DNA from: an uncultured Chitinophaga sp.
Lineage (GTDB): Bacteria; Bacteroidota; Bacteroidia; Cytophagales; Cyclobacteriaceae
Direction: 5' to 3'
Length of the DNA: 64,000 nt
Assembly: GCA_902168205.1 (NCBI GenBank)
Contig: CABHOK010000003.1
Span: forward strand, 868,001-932,000
Shown here piece after piece: positions 16,808 through 25,783 of the stretch; the stretch's first letter is position 1; every line of letters begins with the position of its first letter. The notes beneath the pieces were generated by a model, which was given only the letters and a program-made list of their open reading frames with translations, ran no database searches and had not been told where the DNA came from. The translations under genes were made by a program, and so were the position numbers.

Positions 16808-17173
16808 ATGTTACTGGATAATTTCTATAGCATCGTAAAAAAAGAATTCACTCCGGCAGGAGGCAGCGCTGTTATTGCCATTGATGCTGAGCATAAAATC
16901 CTGAAAGGTCATTTCCCGGGGCAGCCTGTAGTGCCAGGAGTTTGTATGATGCAGATCGTACGCGAGCTTACCGAGTTGGCGATCAACAAGAAGTTGAAGA
17001 TTGTGGAAGGTGATAATCTTAAATTCCTTTCCATTATCGATCCGCGACAAAACCGCGAAGTAGAGGTAACACTAACCAGCAAGGAAGAAGGCGACAGCTA
17101 TATAGTAAATGCTACACTCTTTGCAGGTGCGGTTACATTTTTTAAATTCAAGGGAACACTCCAGACCGTATGA
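16808..17173 (+). CDS. ApeI/FabZ-like 3-hydroxyacyl-ACP dehydratase
   Basis: 121 residues from the ATG at 16808. A TTG at 16796 would add four residues and overlap the lipoprotein gene; the ATG directly after that stop is preferred. The catalytic loop GHFPGQPVVPGVCMMQ keeps His35 of FabZ but has Gln49 where FabZ has Glu. Aryl-polyene ApeI-type dehydratases share this loop. It should act with the ApeP-like protein at 6462 to introduce double bonds. The stop overlaps the glycosyltransferase ATG (ATGA). Confidence 0.84.
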   Translation: MLLDNFYSIVKKEFTPAGGSAVIAIDAEHKILKGHFPGQPVVPGVCMMQIVRELTELAINKKLKIVEGDNLKFLSIIDPRQNREVEVTLTSKEEGDSYIVNATLFAGAVTFFKFKGTLQTV

Positions 17174-17922
17174 TGAACGAAGCATTTGAACAGCATAAGG
17201 TTTGTGTTCTTATACCCACCTATAACAATAACCAGACATTAGAAAATGTACTGCAGGATGTAATGCGTTTCACTACGCACATCATTGTAGTAAATGATGG
17301 CTCTACGGATAACACGGCAGATATACTTGCTAAATATCCATCCATACGAACAGTACAGTATGCTAACAACCAGGGCAAGGGCCACGCGCTTCGCCTGGGT
17401 TTTAAGAAAGCCGTTGAGTATGGATATGATTATGCGATTACCATAGATTCAGACGGACAACATTTTGCGGAAGACCTGCCTAAATTTTTAGAGAAGCTCA
17501 GGCAGCATCCGAAGGCGATCATTATGGGTGCGCGCAATATGGATCAGGCAAGTGTACCGGGGAAGAGCAGCTTTGGACATAAGTTCTCGAACTTCTGGTT
17601 CAAGGTAGAAACCGGTGTGCAGATGGGCGATACTCAAAGTGGCTACAGACTATATCCGGTTAAACTGTTGCAGAATTTCAGATTCATGACGAAGAAATTT
17701 GAATTTGAAATCGAAGTAATGGTACGTGCAGTCTGGAGTGGTATAGAAATTACTGAAGTACCCGTGCGCGTGTTCTATGCCGAGAAGGGTAAACGTATTT
17801 CGCATTTCAGGCCGTTCAAGGATTTTACACGCATTAGTATTTTGAATACCGTGCTGGTTACGATGGCATTGCTATACTATAAACCCCGTGATTTTTTCCG
17901 GAGCATTAAAAAAAAAATTTAA
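17170..17922 (+). CDS. Family 2 glycosyltransferase, frame probably continuing into DUF2062
   Basis: 250 residues in this frame. It begins in an ATGA overlap with the dehydratase stop. GT-A features: VCVLIPTYNN (11-20), VNDGSTDNT (41-49), the DxD motif Asp93-Ser-Asp95 in TIDSDGQH, and the DTQSGYRLYP signature of polyprenyl-phosphate sugar transferases. The frame ends right after a run of ten A (17908-17917), giving IKKKI and TAA. One added A, or a -1 shift on the run, would join it to the DUF2062 segment for a 387-residue protein. Such GT2-DUF2062 fusions are what I expect in Bacteroidota. It would glycosylate a lipid-linked pigment or carrier. Confidence 0.87.
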   Translation: MMNEAFEQHKVCVLIPTYNNNQTLENVLQDVMRFTTHIIVVNDGSTDNTADILAKYPSIRTVQYANNQGKGHALRLGFKKAVEYGYDYAITIDSDGQHFAEDLPKFLEKLRQHPKAIIMGARNMDQASVPGKSSFGHKFSNFWFKVETGVQMGDTQSGYRLYPVKLLQNFRFMTKKFEFEIEVMVRAVWSGIEITEVPVRVFYAEKGKRISHFRPFKDFTRISILNTVLVTMALLYYKPRDFFRSIKKKI

Positions 17923-18332
17923 GACAGATAATTCGCGAGCAGATCTTCAATCCGGAAGAGTCTGATGCTGTAAAGGCAAGTTCGGTGGGCTTCGGTATAT
18001 TTATGGGCATTGTGCCACTGTGGGGATTTCAGCTTGCCATAGCCATTGCGTTGTCTATCGTATTTCGACTTAACAAAGCGCTGGTCATTATTGCAGCCAA
18101 CATCAGTATACCACCCATGATTCCGCTGATCCTTTTTCTGAGTCACCGCACCGGGGCAATCTGGATGGGCGACCAGGCTAAAATGATCTCCTTTACCGAT
18201 GGTATTACGCTGGAGGTGGTGCATAATAATTTTATACAATATGTGGTCGGAGGTACAACTCTTTCCATTCTGGCCGGGCTGGGTTTCGGACTGGTAACAT
18301 TTATACTCCTGAAGATTTTCAGGAAACGATAA
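17910..18332 (+). CDS. DUF2062 membrane domain, out of frame with the preceding GT2
   Basis: The open frame runs from 17910 (after an in-frame TAA at 17907) and has no ATG. A GTG at 17985 would give 115 residues but cuts off a well-formed stretch (LRQIIREQIFNPEESDAVKASS) that precedes the DUF2062 core GFGIFMGIVPLWGFQLAIAIAL. Three hydrophobic helices follow, and it ends in KIFRKR. The core phrase is typical of DUF2062. Its reading frame meets that of the GT2 exactly at the A10 run, so translation probably depends on fusion by slippage, or the base count is wrong. Confidence 0.75.
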   Translation, partial: KKNLRQIIREQIFNPEESDAVKASSVGFGIFMGIVPLWGFQLAIAIALSIVFRLNKALVIIAANISIPPMIPLILFLSHRTGAIWMGDQAKMISFTDGITLEVVHNNFIQYVVGGTTLSILAGLGFGLVTFILLKIFRKR

Positions 18333-18363
18333 ACGAATATATACCGGAAGAAGGTATAGCGAT

Positions 18364-21300
18364 ATGGAGCAGATATTTTTAGCCATCTATAATTTTTTCA
18401 AAGAGCGTAAAAAGGTCTTCTGGATTTTCTTTGTATTTACCCTGGCGCTGATCGGCTGGAGTGCATCGCGTATCGAACTCGAAGAAGATATCACCAAATT
18501 CTTCCCGGACGATGCACGTGTTGAAAAGCTGAACTATATATTCCGCAACTCCAAATTTGTAGAGCGCGTGGTGGTGATGGTCTCTATGAAAGACAGTACC
18601 TCGCAACCACAGCCTGATAGTCTGGTAGTATTGGCCGACTCGCTGGTAGCGCGCATGGAACGCGATCTGCAGCCGTATGTAAAGAAAATTACGGCACAGG
18701 TAAATGACGAAAAGGTTATGGAAGTCTTCAGCTCCGTGCAGCAATCATTGCCGATATACCTGGACGAGAAAGACTATATAGTACTCGATTCAATTACCCG
18801 ACCCGAAGTTGCCCGCGAAGTTTTACAGCGTAACTATCAGCAGCTGATTTCGCCTTCCGGTATAGTAACCAAACGCATCATTGTTCAGGACCCGCTCGGC
18901 TTTTCATTCCTGGCGCTGAAGAAATTGCAACAGCTTCAATACGATGAGAACTTTGAATTGTACGATAACTATATCATCACCAAAGATCATCGCCATATAC
19001 TTTTCTTTTTGCAACCTGCGTATCCTCCGGCAGAGACCAAGCATAATTCTGAATTTGTTGATGCGCTGAATACGATAGTGACAGAGACAACTGCAGGACA
19101 TGAAGAACTGATGGCTTCATATTTTGGGGCTTCGGTCGTGGCGGTAGGCAATGCCAAGCAACTGCGCAGCGACACTATCATTACACTCAGCATCATGATG
19201 GTTTTGCTGATGGTGGTAATTCTGGGTTTCTTCCGCAAGAAGCGCGTGCCGTTACTGATGATGGTGCCGGTAATTTTCGGGGCGTTCTTCTCATTGGGTT
19301 GTATAGCATTTCTACAGGGAACATTGTCTATTCTCGCGCTGGCGGTAGGAGCGATCGTGCTGGGTATAGCAGTAAATTACTCATTGCATTATCTCACGAT
19401 TCTGAAACATGAGCATTCTGCCAAACATGTTATTCAGGAATTAGCAAAGCCGCTTACGATAGGAAGTACAACTACCGTATTGGCGTTTCTGTGTCTTCAG
19501 TTTACCAATGCTACTGTATTGGGAGATATAGGTTTATTTGCCGGATTGAGTTTAGTCGGAGCTGCATTGTGCTCATTAATCTTCTTACCACACTTGGTGC
19601 GTGAAGATCTGTTTGTAAACCAGAAAACCGATAGCAAACTTGAACGCCTCACAGCATTGTCATTCGAGTCGAATAAATACCTGGTATATGGTATACTGAT
19701 CCTGACACCCGTGTTCTTCTACTTCGCAGGCAGTGTAAAGTTCAATTCGGACATGAGTAAGCTTAACTTCATGAACGAAAAAACGCAACAGGCGCAAACC
19801 CGTTTAGAGACCATCAGCAAGTCATCGCTCACTGCAGTATACATCGTATCAGACGGAAGCACACTTGAGAAAGCACTGCGAAGCAACGAGCAGGCTATGC
19901 CGGTCTTGGACAAGCTGAAAGCTACTGGTCTTGTAACAAAAGTATCATCCGTATCATCGTTCATGATCTCGGATTCGTTGCAGCAGGTTCGCATCGAACG
20001 CTGGAATTCTTTTTGGGATGCAAAGCGCAGAGAAGACGTTCAGAAAGTTGTACGCGGAGAAGGAGAGAAACTGCACTTTTCTCCGCGTGTGTTATCAAAC
20101 TTTGATACACTGATCACGCGTAAATTTCTGCCCTTACCTTCGGGTGAAGCGAATCCGCTGCGCACCGCTTTCTTTGACGATTTCATTATCGAAAAAGATG
20201 GTCTCGCTACAGTTATTACATTAGCCAACGTAAAGCCTGAGAATAAACCTGTAGTATATCAGCAATTGGAAAAGACACCTGCGCACGGTGTTGATCGCCA
20301 GATGATGACGAACCTGTTTGTGGAGTATATACACAGCGATTTCAATTTCATTGTAACCTTTACTTCTATACTGGTGTTTATGGCGCTGCTCATTTCATAC
20401 GGGCGCATAGAGCTTACGTTGATCACATTTGTGCCCATGCTGATCACGTGGATCTGGATACTGGGTATTATGGCACTGGTTGGTATAGAGTTCAACATCA
20501 TCAACGTGATGATCTCCACCTTCATCTTCGGTTTGGGCGATGACTACTCCATCTTTACCATGGATGGTTTACAACAAGAATATCAAACCGGCAAGAAGGT
20601 GCTGGGTACAATACGCACATCCATATTTCTTTCTGCCATCACTACAATCTGCGGTCTCGGTGTACTTATTTTTGCCAAGCATCCAGCTTTGCGATCCATC
20701 GCAGCAATTTCGATCATTGGTATAGTCTGCGTGTTCATTATGGCACAAACCATTATGCCGTTCCTGTTCCGCATGCTCATCACTAACAGAACGAGCAAAG
20801 GATTTACACCGGTTACATTGTTCAGCTTCTTCAGAACATTGGTTACCTATACATTTTTTGTAGGCGGTGCTATACTGCTTACCATCGTAGGGTTTGTTCT
20901 TAAACTTATCCCGGTAGGCAAGCAACGCATCAAGATTATATACCATTCCATGCTGCGAGCGTGTGCCTGGTTTGTGATCTATGTAGAGCCGAATGTAAAA
21001 AAACGAATTATAGGCATAACACCTGAGACGTTCTCACGCCCAAGCGTGATCATTGCCAATCATGCTTCTTTCCTGGATATACTTTTAACCGTAATGCTGC
21101 ATCCTAAATTGATTCTGCTTACCAATCAATGGGTGTGGGACTCGCCCGTGTTTGGCGGTGTCGTTAGACTCGCGGACTACTACCCGGTAAGCGAGGGTGC
21201 CGAAGACAGTGTTGAACGATTGAGACATCGTGTAGAAGAAGGTTACTCTATCGTAGTGTTTCCCGAAGGATCACGTTCGCCCGATGGAAAGATCAAGCGC

Positions 21301-22200
21301 TTTCACAAAGGAGCATTTTACCTGGCAGAAACGTTTAATATACCAGTTCGTCCGTTGTTGATACATGGCGCAGCGGATGCTATACCGAAAGGAAGTTTTA
21401 TACTGAACGAAGGACAGCTCACGCTGAAGTTTCTGCCTCCTATAGAACCGAATGATACACGCTATGGCGACAAGTATGCGCAGCGCACTAAAGAGATAAG
21501 CCGGTATTTTAAAGCAGAGTATAAAACACTCGCCCAGGAAATTGAGACAAACGACTATTTCGCCAAGAGGCTTATCACAAACTATATCTACAAAGGGCCG
21601 GTACTCGAATGGTATATGCGTGTAAAACTCCGACTGGAGAAGAACTATGCACCTTTCGAAAAACTGGTTCCGAAAAAAGCATCTATACTCGACCTTGGTT
21701 GTGGTTACGGATTTCTGAGCTATATGCTTCAGTTCCTTTCGGAAGAACGCACCATTACCGGTGTTGATTACGATGAGCAAAAAATAGCCACTGCCAATAA
21801 CGGTTATCTGAAATCAGAGCGCCTACAGTTTTTTCACGGTGATGCCACTACGTTCCCGGTGGAAGGGTATGATGTTATTATCATCAGCGATGTGTTGCAT
21901 TACCTGACCGTAGAAGCGCAGGATGCTTTATTGGTAAAATGTTTCCGTGCGCTCAATGCCGGAGGCATGCTTATTCTGCGCGATGGAAATGCCGATCTGC
22001 AGGAGCGACACAAGGGAACCAGGCTTACCGAGTTTTTTTCCATCAAGGTGCTCGGGTTCAATAAATCTCAAAACGAACTGAATTTCATTTCAGGTAAGAA
22101 AATAAGGCATTTAGCAGGGGAATACGGTATGAAAGTGGAAGAGGTGGATGATACAAAGTATACTTCCAATGTTATTTTTGTGATTCGGAAAAACGCGTAG
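18364..22200 (+). CDS. MMPL exporter fused to PlsC acyltransferase and methyltransferase
   Basis: 1278 residues with three modules. Residues 1 to about 850 are an RND/MMPL-type exporter: a first helix at 18-38, a large extracytoplasmic loop, helix bundles around 275-420 and 650-800, and charged residues within helices (GLGDDYSIF). Residues about 880-1050 are a PlsC-type acyltransferase with NHASFLD (His900, Asp905) and FPEGSRS (966-972). Residues about 1095-1278 are a class I methyltransferase with ILDLGCGYG (Asp1110). This would combine pigment export with acylation and methylation of the polyene lipid. It follows DUF2062 by 31 bases. I believe this trifunctional arrangement recurs in Bacteroidota. 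Confidence 0.9.
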   Translation: MEQIFLAIYNFFKERKKVFWIFFVFTLALIGWSASRIELEEDITKFFPDDARVEKLNYIFRNSKFVERVVVMVSMKDSTSQPQPDSLVVLADSLVARMERDLQPYVKKITAQVNDEKVMEVFSSVQQSLPIYLDEKDYIVLDSITRPEVAREVLQRNYQQLISPSGIVTKRIIVQDPLGFSFLALKKLQQLQYDENFELYDNYIITKDHRHILFFLQPAYPPAETKHNSEFVDALNTIVTETTAGHEELMASYFGASVVAVGNAKQLRSDTIITLSIMMVLLMVVILGFFRKKRVPLLMMVPVIFGAFFSLGCIAFLQGTLSILALAVGAIVLGIAVNYSLHYLTILKHEHSAKHVIQELAKPLTIGSTTTVLAFLCLQFTNATVLGDIGLFAGLSLVGAALCSLIFLPHLVREDLFVNQKTDSKLERLTALSFESNKYLVYGILILTPVFFYFAGSVKFNSDMSKLNFMNEKTQQAQTRLETISKSSLTAVYIVSDGSTLEKALRSNEQAMPVLDKLKATGLVTKVSSVSSFMISDSLQQVRIERWNSFWDAKRREDVQKVVRGEGEKLHFSPRVLSNFDTLITRKFLPLPSGEANPLRTAFFDDFIIEKDGLATVITLANVKPENKPVVYQQLEKTPAHGVDRQMMTNLFVEYIHSDFNFIVTFTSILVFMALLISYGRIELTLITFVPMLITWIWILGIMALVGIEFNIINVMISTFIFGLGDDYSIFTMDGLQQEYQTGKKVLGTIRTSIFLSAITTICGLGVLIFAKHPALRSIAAISIIGIVCVFIMAQTIMPFLFRMLITNRTSKGFTPVTLFSFFRTLVTYTFFVGGAILLTIVGFVLKLIPVGKQRIKIIYHSMLRACAWFVIYVEPNVKKRIIGITPETFSRPSVIIANHASFLDILLTVMLHPKLILLTNQWVWDSPVFGGVVRLADYYPVSEGAEDSVERLRHRVEEGYSIVVFPEGSRSPDGKIKRFHKGAFYLAETFNIPVRPLLIHGAADAIPKGSFILNEGQLTLKFLPPIEPNDTRYGDKYAQRTKEISRYFKAEYKTLAQEIETNDYFAKRLITNYIYKGPVLEWYMRVKLRLEKNYAPFEKLVPKKASILDLGCGYGFLSYMLQFLSEERTITGVDYDEQKIATANNGYLKSERLQFFHGDATTFPVEGYDVIIISDVLHYLTVEAQDALLVKCFRALNAGGMLILRDGNADLQERHKGTRLTEFFSIKVLGFNKSQNELNFISGKKIRHLAGEYGMKVEEVDDTKYTSNVIFVIRKNA

Positions 22201-22252
22201 GAAATATTCAGCGCAGAATAAAAGTCAGTATTTGTAATCGACCCAAATAGAA

Positions 22253-23773
22253 ATGCAAGAGTACGATGTAGTTATTATTGGAAGCGGTTTAGGCGGTTTG
22301 GCCTGCGGCACCATTCTGGCCAAAGAAGGCTATAATGTTTGTGTGCTTGAAAAGAACAAGCAGATAGGAGGTATGCTCCAAACCTTTGCCCGCGATAAAG
22401 TTATATTCGATACCGGTGTGCATTATGTTGGCGGTCTTAGTGAAGGACAGAACCTCTACCAGTTTTTCAAATACTTCGGTATTATGGACAAACTGAAACT
22501 GCGCAAGATGGATGAAGACTTTGTGGATGGTTTGATATTCGGAGACGATCCTACAGTATATAAATACGCGCAAGGCTATGACAACTTCATACGCCAGATG
22601 CTGGAATATTTTCCGGATGAAGAGCCGGCTATTCGTAAGTATTGCGAAACCATTCAGGACATCTGTAAAAATTTTCCACTTTACAACGTACAGGCTGGTT
22701 CCTATACCGATTCAGCGAAAGCCTACCAGACCGATACACAGGAGTTTCTCGAATCATTAACAACCAATAAAAAGCTACAGACTGTTTTAGCAGGCACCAA
22801 CCTGCTATATGCCGGTGATGCTTATAAAACTCCATTGTTCGTTCACGCATTGATTGTGAACCACTATGTTGAAAGCTCCTGGAAATTTGTAGACGGAGGT
22901 TCGCAGATAGCCCGCTTGCTGGCGAGAGAAATTACATCGCGTGGCGGTAAAGTTATCAAGCACGTAAAGATCGTGAAGCTGAAAGAAGAAGATCGTAAGA
23001 TCACGTATGCTGAAGCCGAGAACGGCGACCGCTACTACGCAAAGACCTTCATTTCAAATGTGCACCCGTTGAAAACCGTGGAGATGACCGAGACGCAAAT
23101 GATCAAGAATGCCTATCGTTCGCGGTTGAAAAGTCTGGAGAGTACTATATCGGTGTTCTATGCGAACGTGGTGATGAAGAAAGATTCCTTCAAGTATATC
23201 AACAGCAATTATTATTATTTCGCGGAGGAGAATGCGTGGTGTGGCGATAAGTACACCGAGAGCACATGGCCGCGCGGGTATGCGTTGTTCTTCACACCTT
23301 CATCACGTTCACCAGAGCATGCAGAAGGTATTACCGTGATGTCGTATATGCGCATGGAAGATGTTAAGCAGTGGGAGGCAACCTTCAACACAGTGTCGCA
23401 CGAAGCGGATCGTGGCGCAGACTACGAAGTTTTCAAGCGCGAGAAGGCTGAAAAACTTTTTGACATGGTGGAGAAGCATTTTCCTGGTTTTAAAGAAAAT
23501 ATCAAATCCTATACATGCGCAACACCACTTTCTGCCCGCGATTATATTGGAACAGATGATGGCTCACTGTACGGCTATGCCAAGGATTACCGCGAGCCGT
23601 TGAAGACGTTTATAGCGCCTCAAACCAAAATTCCGAATCTGTTGTTGACAGGACAAAACATCAATATGCACGGTGTACTCGGAGTAACGATCAGCGCAAT
23701 TATGACATGCTCTAGTCTTTTAGGACTTGATTATCTGATTCAAAAAGTGAGAGATGCTCAGAAAGCTAGCTAA
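22253..23773 (+). CDS. CrtI/phytoene-desaturase-like FAD oxidoreductase
   Basis: 506 residues. The FAD motif VVIIGSGLGGLACG (GxGxxG at 10-15) is followed by VCVLEKN and GGMLQTF, as in CrtI, CrtO and retinol saturase-like enzymes. The C-terminus has the matching NLLLTGQNINMHGVLGVTISA flavin-binding motif. A desaturase or saturase acting on a conjugated chain fits this cluster. The alternative is oxidation of a ring. The stop lies 20 bases inside the next gene, so the two are translationally coupled. Confidence 0.87.
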   Translation: MQEYDVVIIGSGLGGLACGTILAKEGYNVCVLEKNKQIGGMLQTFARDKVIFDTGVHYVGGLSEGQNLYQFFKYFGIMDKLKLRKMDEDFVDGLIFGDDPTVYKYAQGYDNFIRQMLEYFPDEEPAIRKYCETIQDICKNFPLYNVQAGSYTDSAKAYQTDTQEFLESLTTNKKLQTVLAGTNLLYAGDAYKTPLFVHALIVNHYVESSWKFVDGGSQIARLLAREITSRGGKVIKHVKIVKLKEEDRKITYAEAENGDRYYAKTFISNVHPLKTVEMTETQMIKNAYRSRLKSLESTISVFYANVVMKKDSFKYINSNYYYFAEENAWCGDKYTESTWPRGYALFFTPSSRSPEHAEGITVMSYMRMEDVKQWEATFNTVSHEADRGADYEVFKREKAEKLFDMVEKHFPGFKENIKSYTCATPLSARDYIGTDDGSLYGYAKDYREPLKTFIAPQTKIPNLLLTGQNINMHGVLGVTISAIMTCSSLLGLDYLIQKVRDAQKAS

Positions 23774-25412
23774 GATCGCCGCCTGGATAGTGGCCATATT
23801 GATCGTATTGATCGTGATACTTCTGGTTTATGTACGAAGTGTTGCCACGGTTGACCCTCCGGTGCCGGCTTCACTCGCTATACTCGATGCAAAAGTAGAG
23901 CAGCCTGATTCCGGGTTATATACCATTGGCAACAACTGGTTTCGTAAAAGCGAAAGCGGTTTGTACGAACTATATGTAGAAGGAACTCCCTTCGAGCGTG
24001 GCGTGGTAAATGGTAAGCTTACGCATGAACTGGTGCAATACCAGGAAGAAGTATTTACCGGGCAGCTTCATCGACTGGTGCCCTCTTCGTTTTACCTGAA
24101 TATACTCAAGTATTTTGTCGGATGGTTTAACCGCGATCTGGACAAACATATATCGGAAGAGTATAAACAGGAGATCTATGGAATATCGCAGGTGGCTTCT
24201 CATGATTTTGATGATATAGCGACTCCGTATCAACGTATACTCAACTATCACGCAGCACATGATATAGGCCATGCGTTGCAGAATATGTCGCTGGTAGGAT
24301 GTACAGCCTTTGCTACATGGGACTCTCACTCGGAAGACAGCACACTCATCATCGGTCGTAATTTTGATTTTTATGTAGGCGATGATTTTGCCCGCGACAA
24401 GATCATGGCATTCTATAGTCCTGATAAAGGCTATAAATTCATGATGGTAACATTTGGAGGAATGACCGGTGTACTGTCGGGGATGAATGCTGAAGGACTT
24501 ACGGTAACAATCAACGCAGCGAAATCTGATGTACCTTCGGCATCGGCAACACCGGTTTCATTGGTGGCGCGCGAAATACTGCAGTATGCATCTACCATTA
24601 AAGAAGCGTATGCTATAGCCGAGAAGCACAAGATGTTTGTAGCAGAATCATTCCTCATTGGTTCTGCGAAAGACGGCAAGGCAGCACTCATTGAAAAAAC
24701 TCCGGAAGGTATAGATTTCTACGAAGCACCGGGCGATCAGCTTGTGAGTACGAATCATTTTCAGGGGAAGACATTAGGACAAACTGAACTCAATCGCGAA
24801 CACATGCGCACCAGTGCATCACCTTATCGCTATCAGCGTGTAGAAGAACTGTTGCAACAGAACGGAAAGAACTCGGTGGTGAAGACTGCATCTATACTAC
24901 GCAATCAAAAAGGATTGGGCGGAGCAGATATAGGCATGGGGAACGAAAAACTGGTTAATCAGTTGGTGGCGCACCATGGTATAATTTTTCAACCGGAGAA
25001 GCGATTGGTATGGATCTCAACAGCACCGTGGCAACTGGGTAAATTTGTTTGTTACGATTTGAATAAGGTCTTTGCCAGGAAGATGACGAAGAATGAAGAG
25101 GTATATGAAACTACCTTGACCATTCCTGCGGATACATTCCTGACCATGAAAGACTATACGCGTTATACCAAATTTCATCCGTATCGTTTTCCGTTCAACC
25201 CGAGAACCGATATACAACCGGATAGTCTGATAGCGTGGAATCCGAATTCGTACCATGCCTATATGCTGGCAGGTGACTACTGCCTCGACCATGGGCAATA
25301 CAATAAAGCCGTTGAAATCTATAGGCTGGGATTGACCAAAGAAATTGCTACGTTGCAGGAGAAAGAGCATATGGAGAAGAATCTGAAAAAAGCAGAAGAG
25401 AAACTGAAATGA
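23754..25412 (+). CDS. C45-family Ntn hydrolase/acyltransferase with TPR-like end
   Basis: 552 residues. An N-terminal helix (7-28) anchors it, probably facing the periplasm. The penicillin-acyltransferase/C45 fold is visible from GTPFERGVVNGKLT through GCTAFATWD, where Cys183 would become the N-terminal nucleophile after autocleavage, and IIGRNFDFYVGDD. The last 60 residues (NSYHAYMLAGDYCLDHGQYNKAVEIYR) resemble one TPR unit. The family hydrolyses or transfers acyl groups on amides and esters. In this locus it might attach the polyene acyl chain to its lipid partner. The ORF overlaps the desaturase by 20 bases and AcpS by four. Confidence 0.85.
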   Translation: MLRKLAKIAAWIVAILIVLIVILLVYVRSVATVDPPVPASLAILDAKVEQPDSGLYTIGNNWFRKSESGLYELYVEGTPFERGVVNGKLTHELVQYQEEVFTGQLHRLVPSSFYLNILKYFVGWFNRDLDKHISEEYKQEIYGISQVASHDFDDIATPYQRILNYHAAHDIGHALQNMSLVGCTAFATWDSHSEDSTLIIGRNFDFYVGDDFARDKIMAFYSPDKGYKFMMVTFGGMTGVLSGMNAEGLTVTINAAKSDVPSASATPVSLVAREILQYASTIKEAYAIAEKHKMFVAESFLIGSAKDGKAALIEKTPEGIDFYEAPGDQLVSTNHFQGKTLGQTELNREHMRTSASPYRYQRVEELLQQNGKNSVVKTASILRNQKGLGGADIGMGNEKLVNQLVAHHGIIFQPEKRLVWISTAPWQLGKFVCYDLNKVFARKMTKNEEVYETTLTIPADTFLTMKDYTRYTKFHPYRFPFNPRTDIQPDSLIAWNPNSYHAYMLAGDYCLDHGQYNKAVEIYRLGLTKEIATLQEKEHMEKNLKKAEEKLK

Positions 25413-25783
25413 TTCTGGGCACGGGCATCGATATTATTGAAGTTGATCGTGTTGCTGAACGCGTAGCCCGGAAGAATGGCTTTACCGAGAAGGTTTTTTC
25501 TCCTGCTGAAATATCATTCTGTGAATCGATGTCCAACAAAGGACAACACTATGCAGTGCGCTTTGCTGCCAAGGAAGCATTTCTGAAAGCAACAGGAAAG
25601 GGTTTACTGGCCGGACATGATTTGTGTGAAGTTGAAATTGTAAGTGATGAACTGGGCAAACCGGGAATCAGGCTGCATGGTAATTTTTACGAACAGGCCA
25701 TTCAAAACAATTGGAATAAAATACATGTATCACTCTCGCACCTGAAAGACATGGCGTGCGCAGTAGTTATTATCGAGCAATGA
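25409..25783 (+). CDS. acpS: Holo-ACP synthase
   Basis: 124 residues, typical of AcpS. The N-terminal MILGTGIDIIEVDR carries the Mg-binding Asp of the GIDI motif, and FAAKEAFLKATGKG holds the second metal-binding Glu. It transfers 4'-phosphopantetheine from CoA to the ACP serine. It overlaps the preceding gene by ATGA and the ligase start by ATGA, so it belongs to the operon and should load both ACPs of the locus. It may also be the only cellular AcpS; the window cannot show that. Confidence 0.94.
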   Translation: MILGTGIDIIEVDRVAERVARKNGFTEKVFSPAEISFCESMSNKGQHYAVRFAAKEAFLKATGKGLLAGHDLCEVEIVSDELGKPGIRLHGNFYEQAIQNNWNKIHVSLSHLKDMACAVVIIEQ

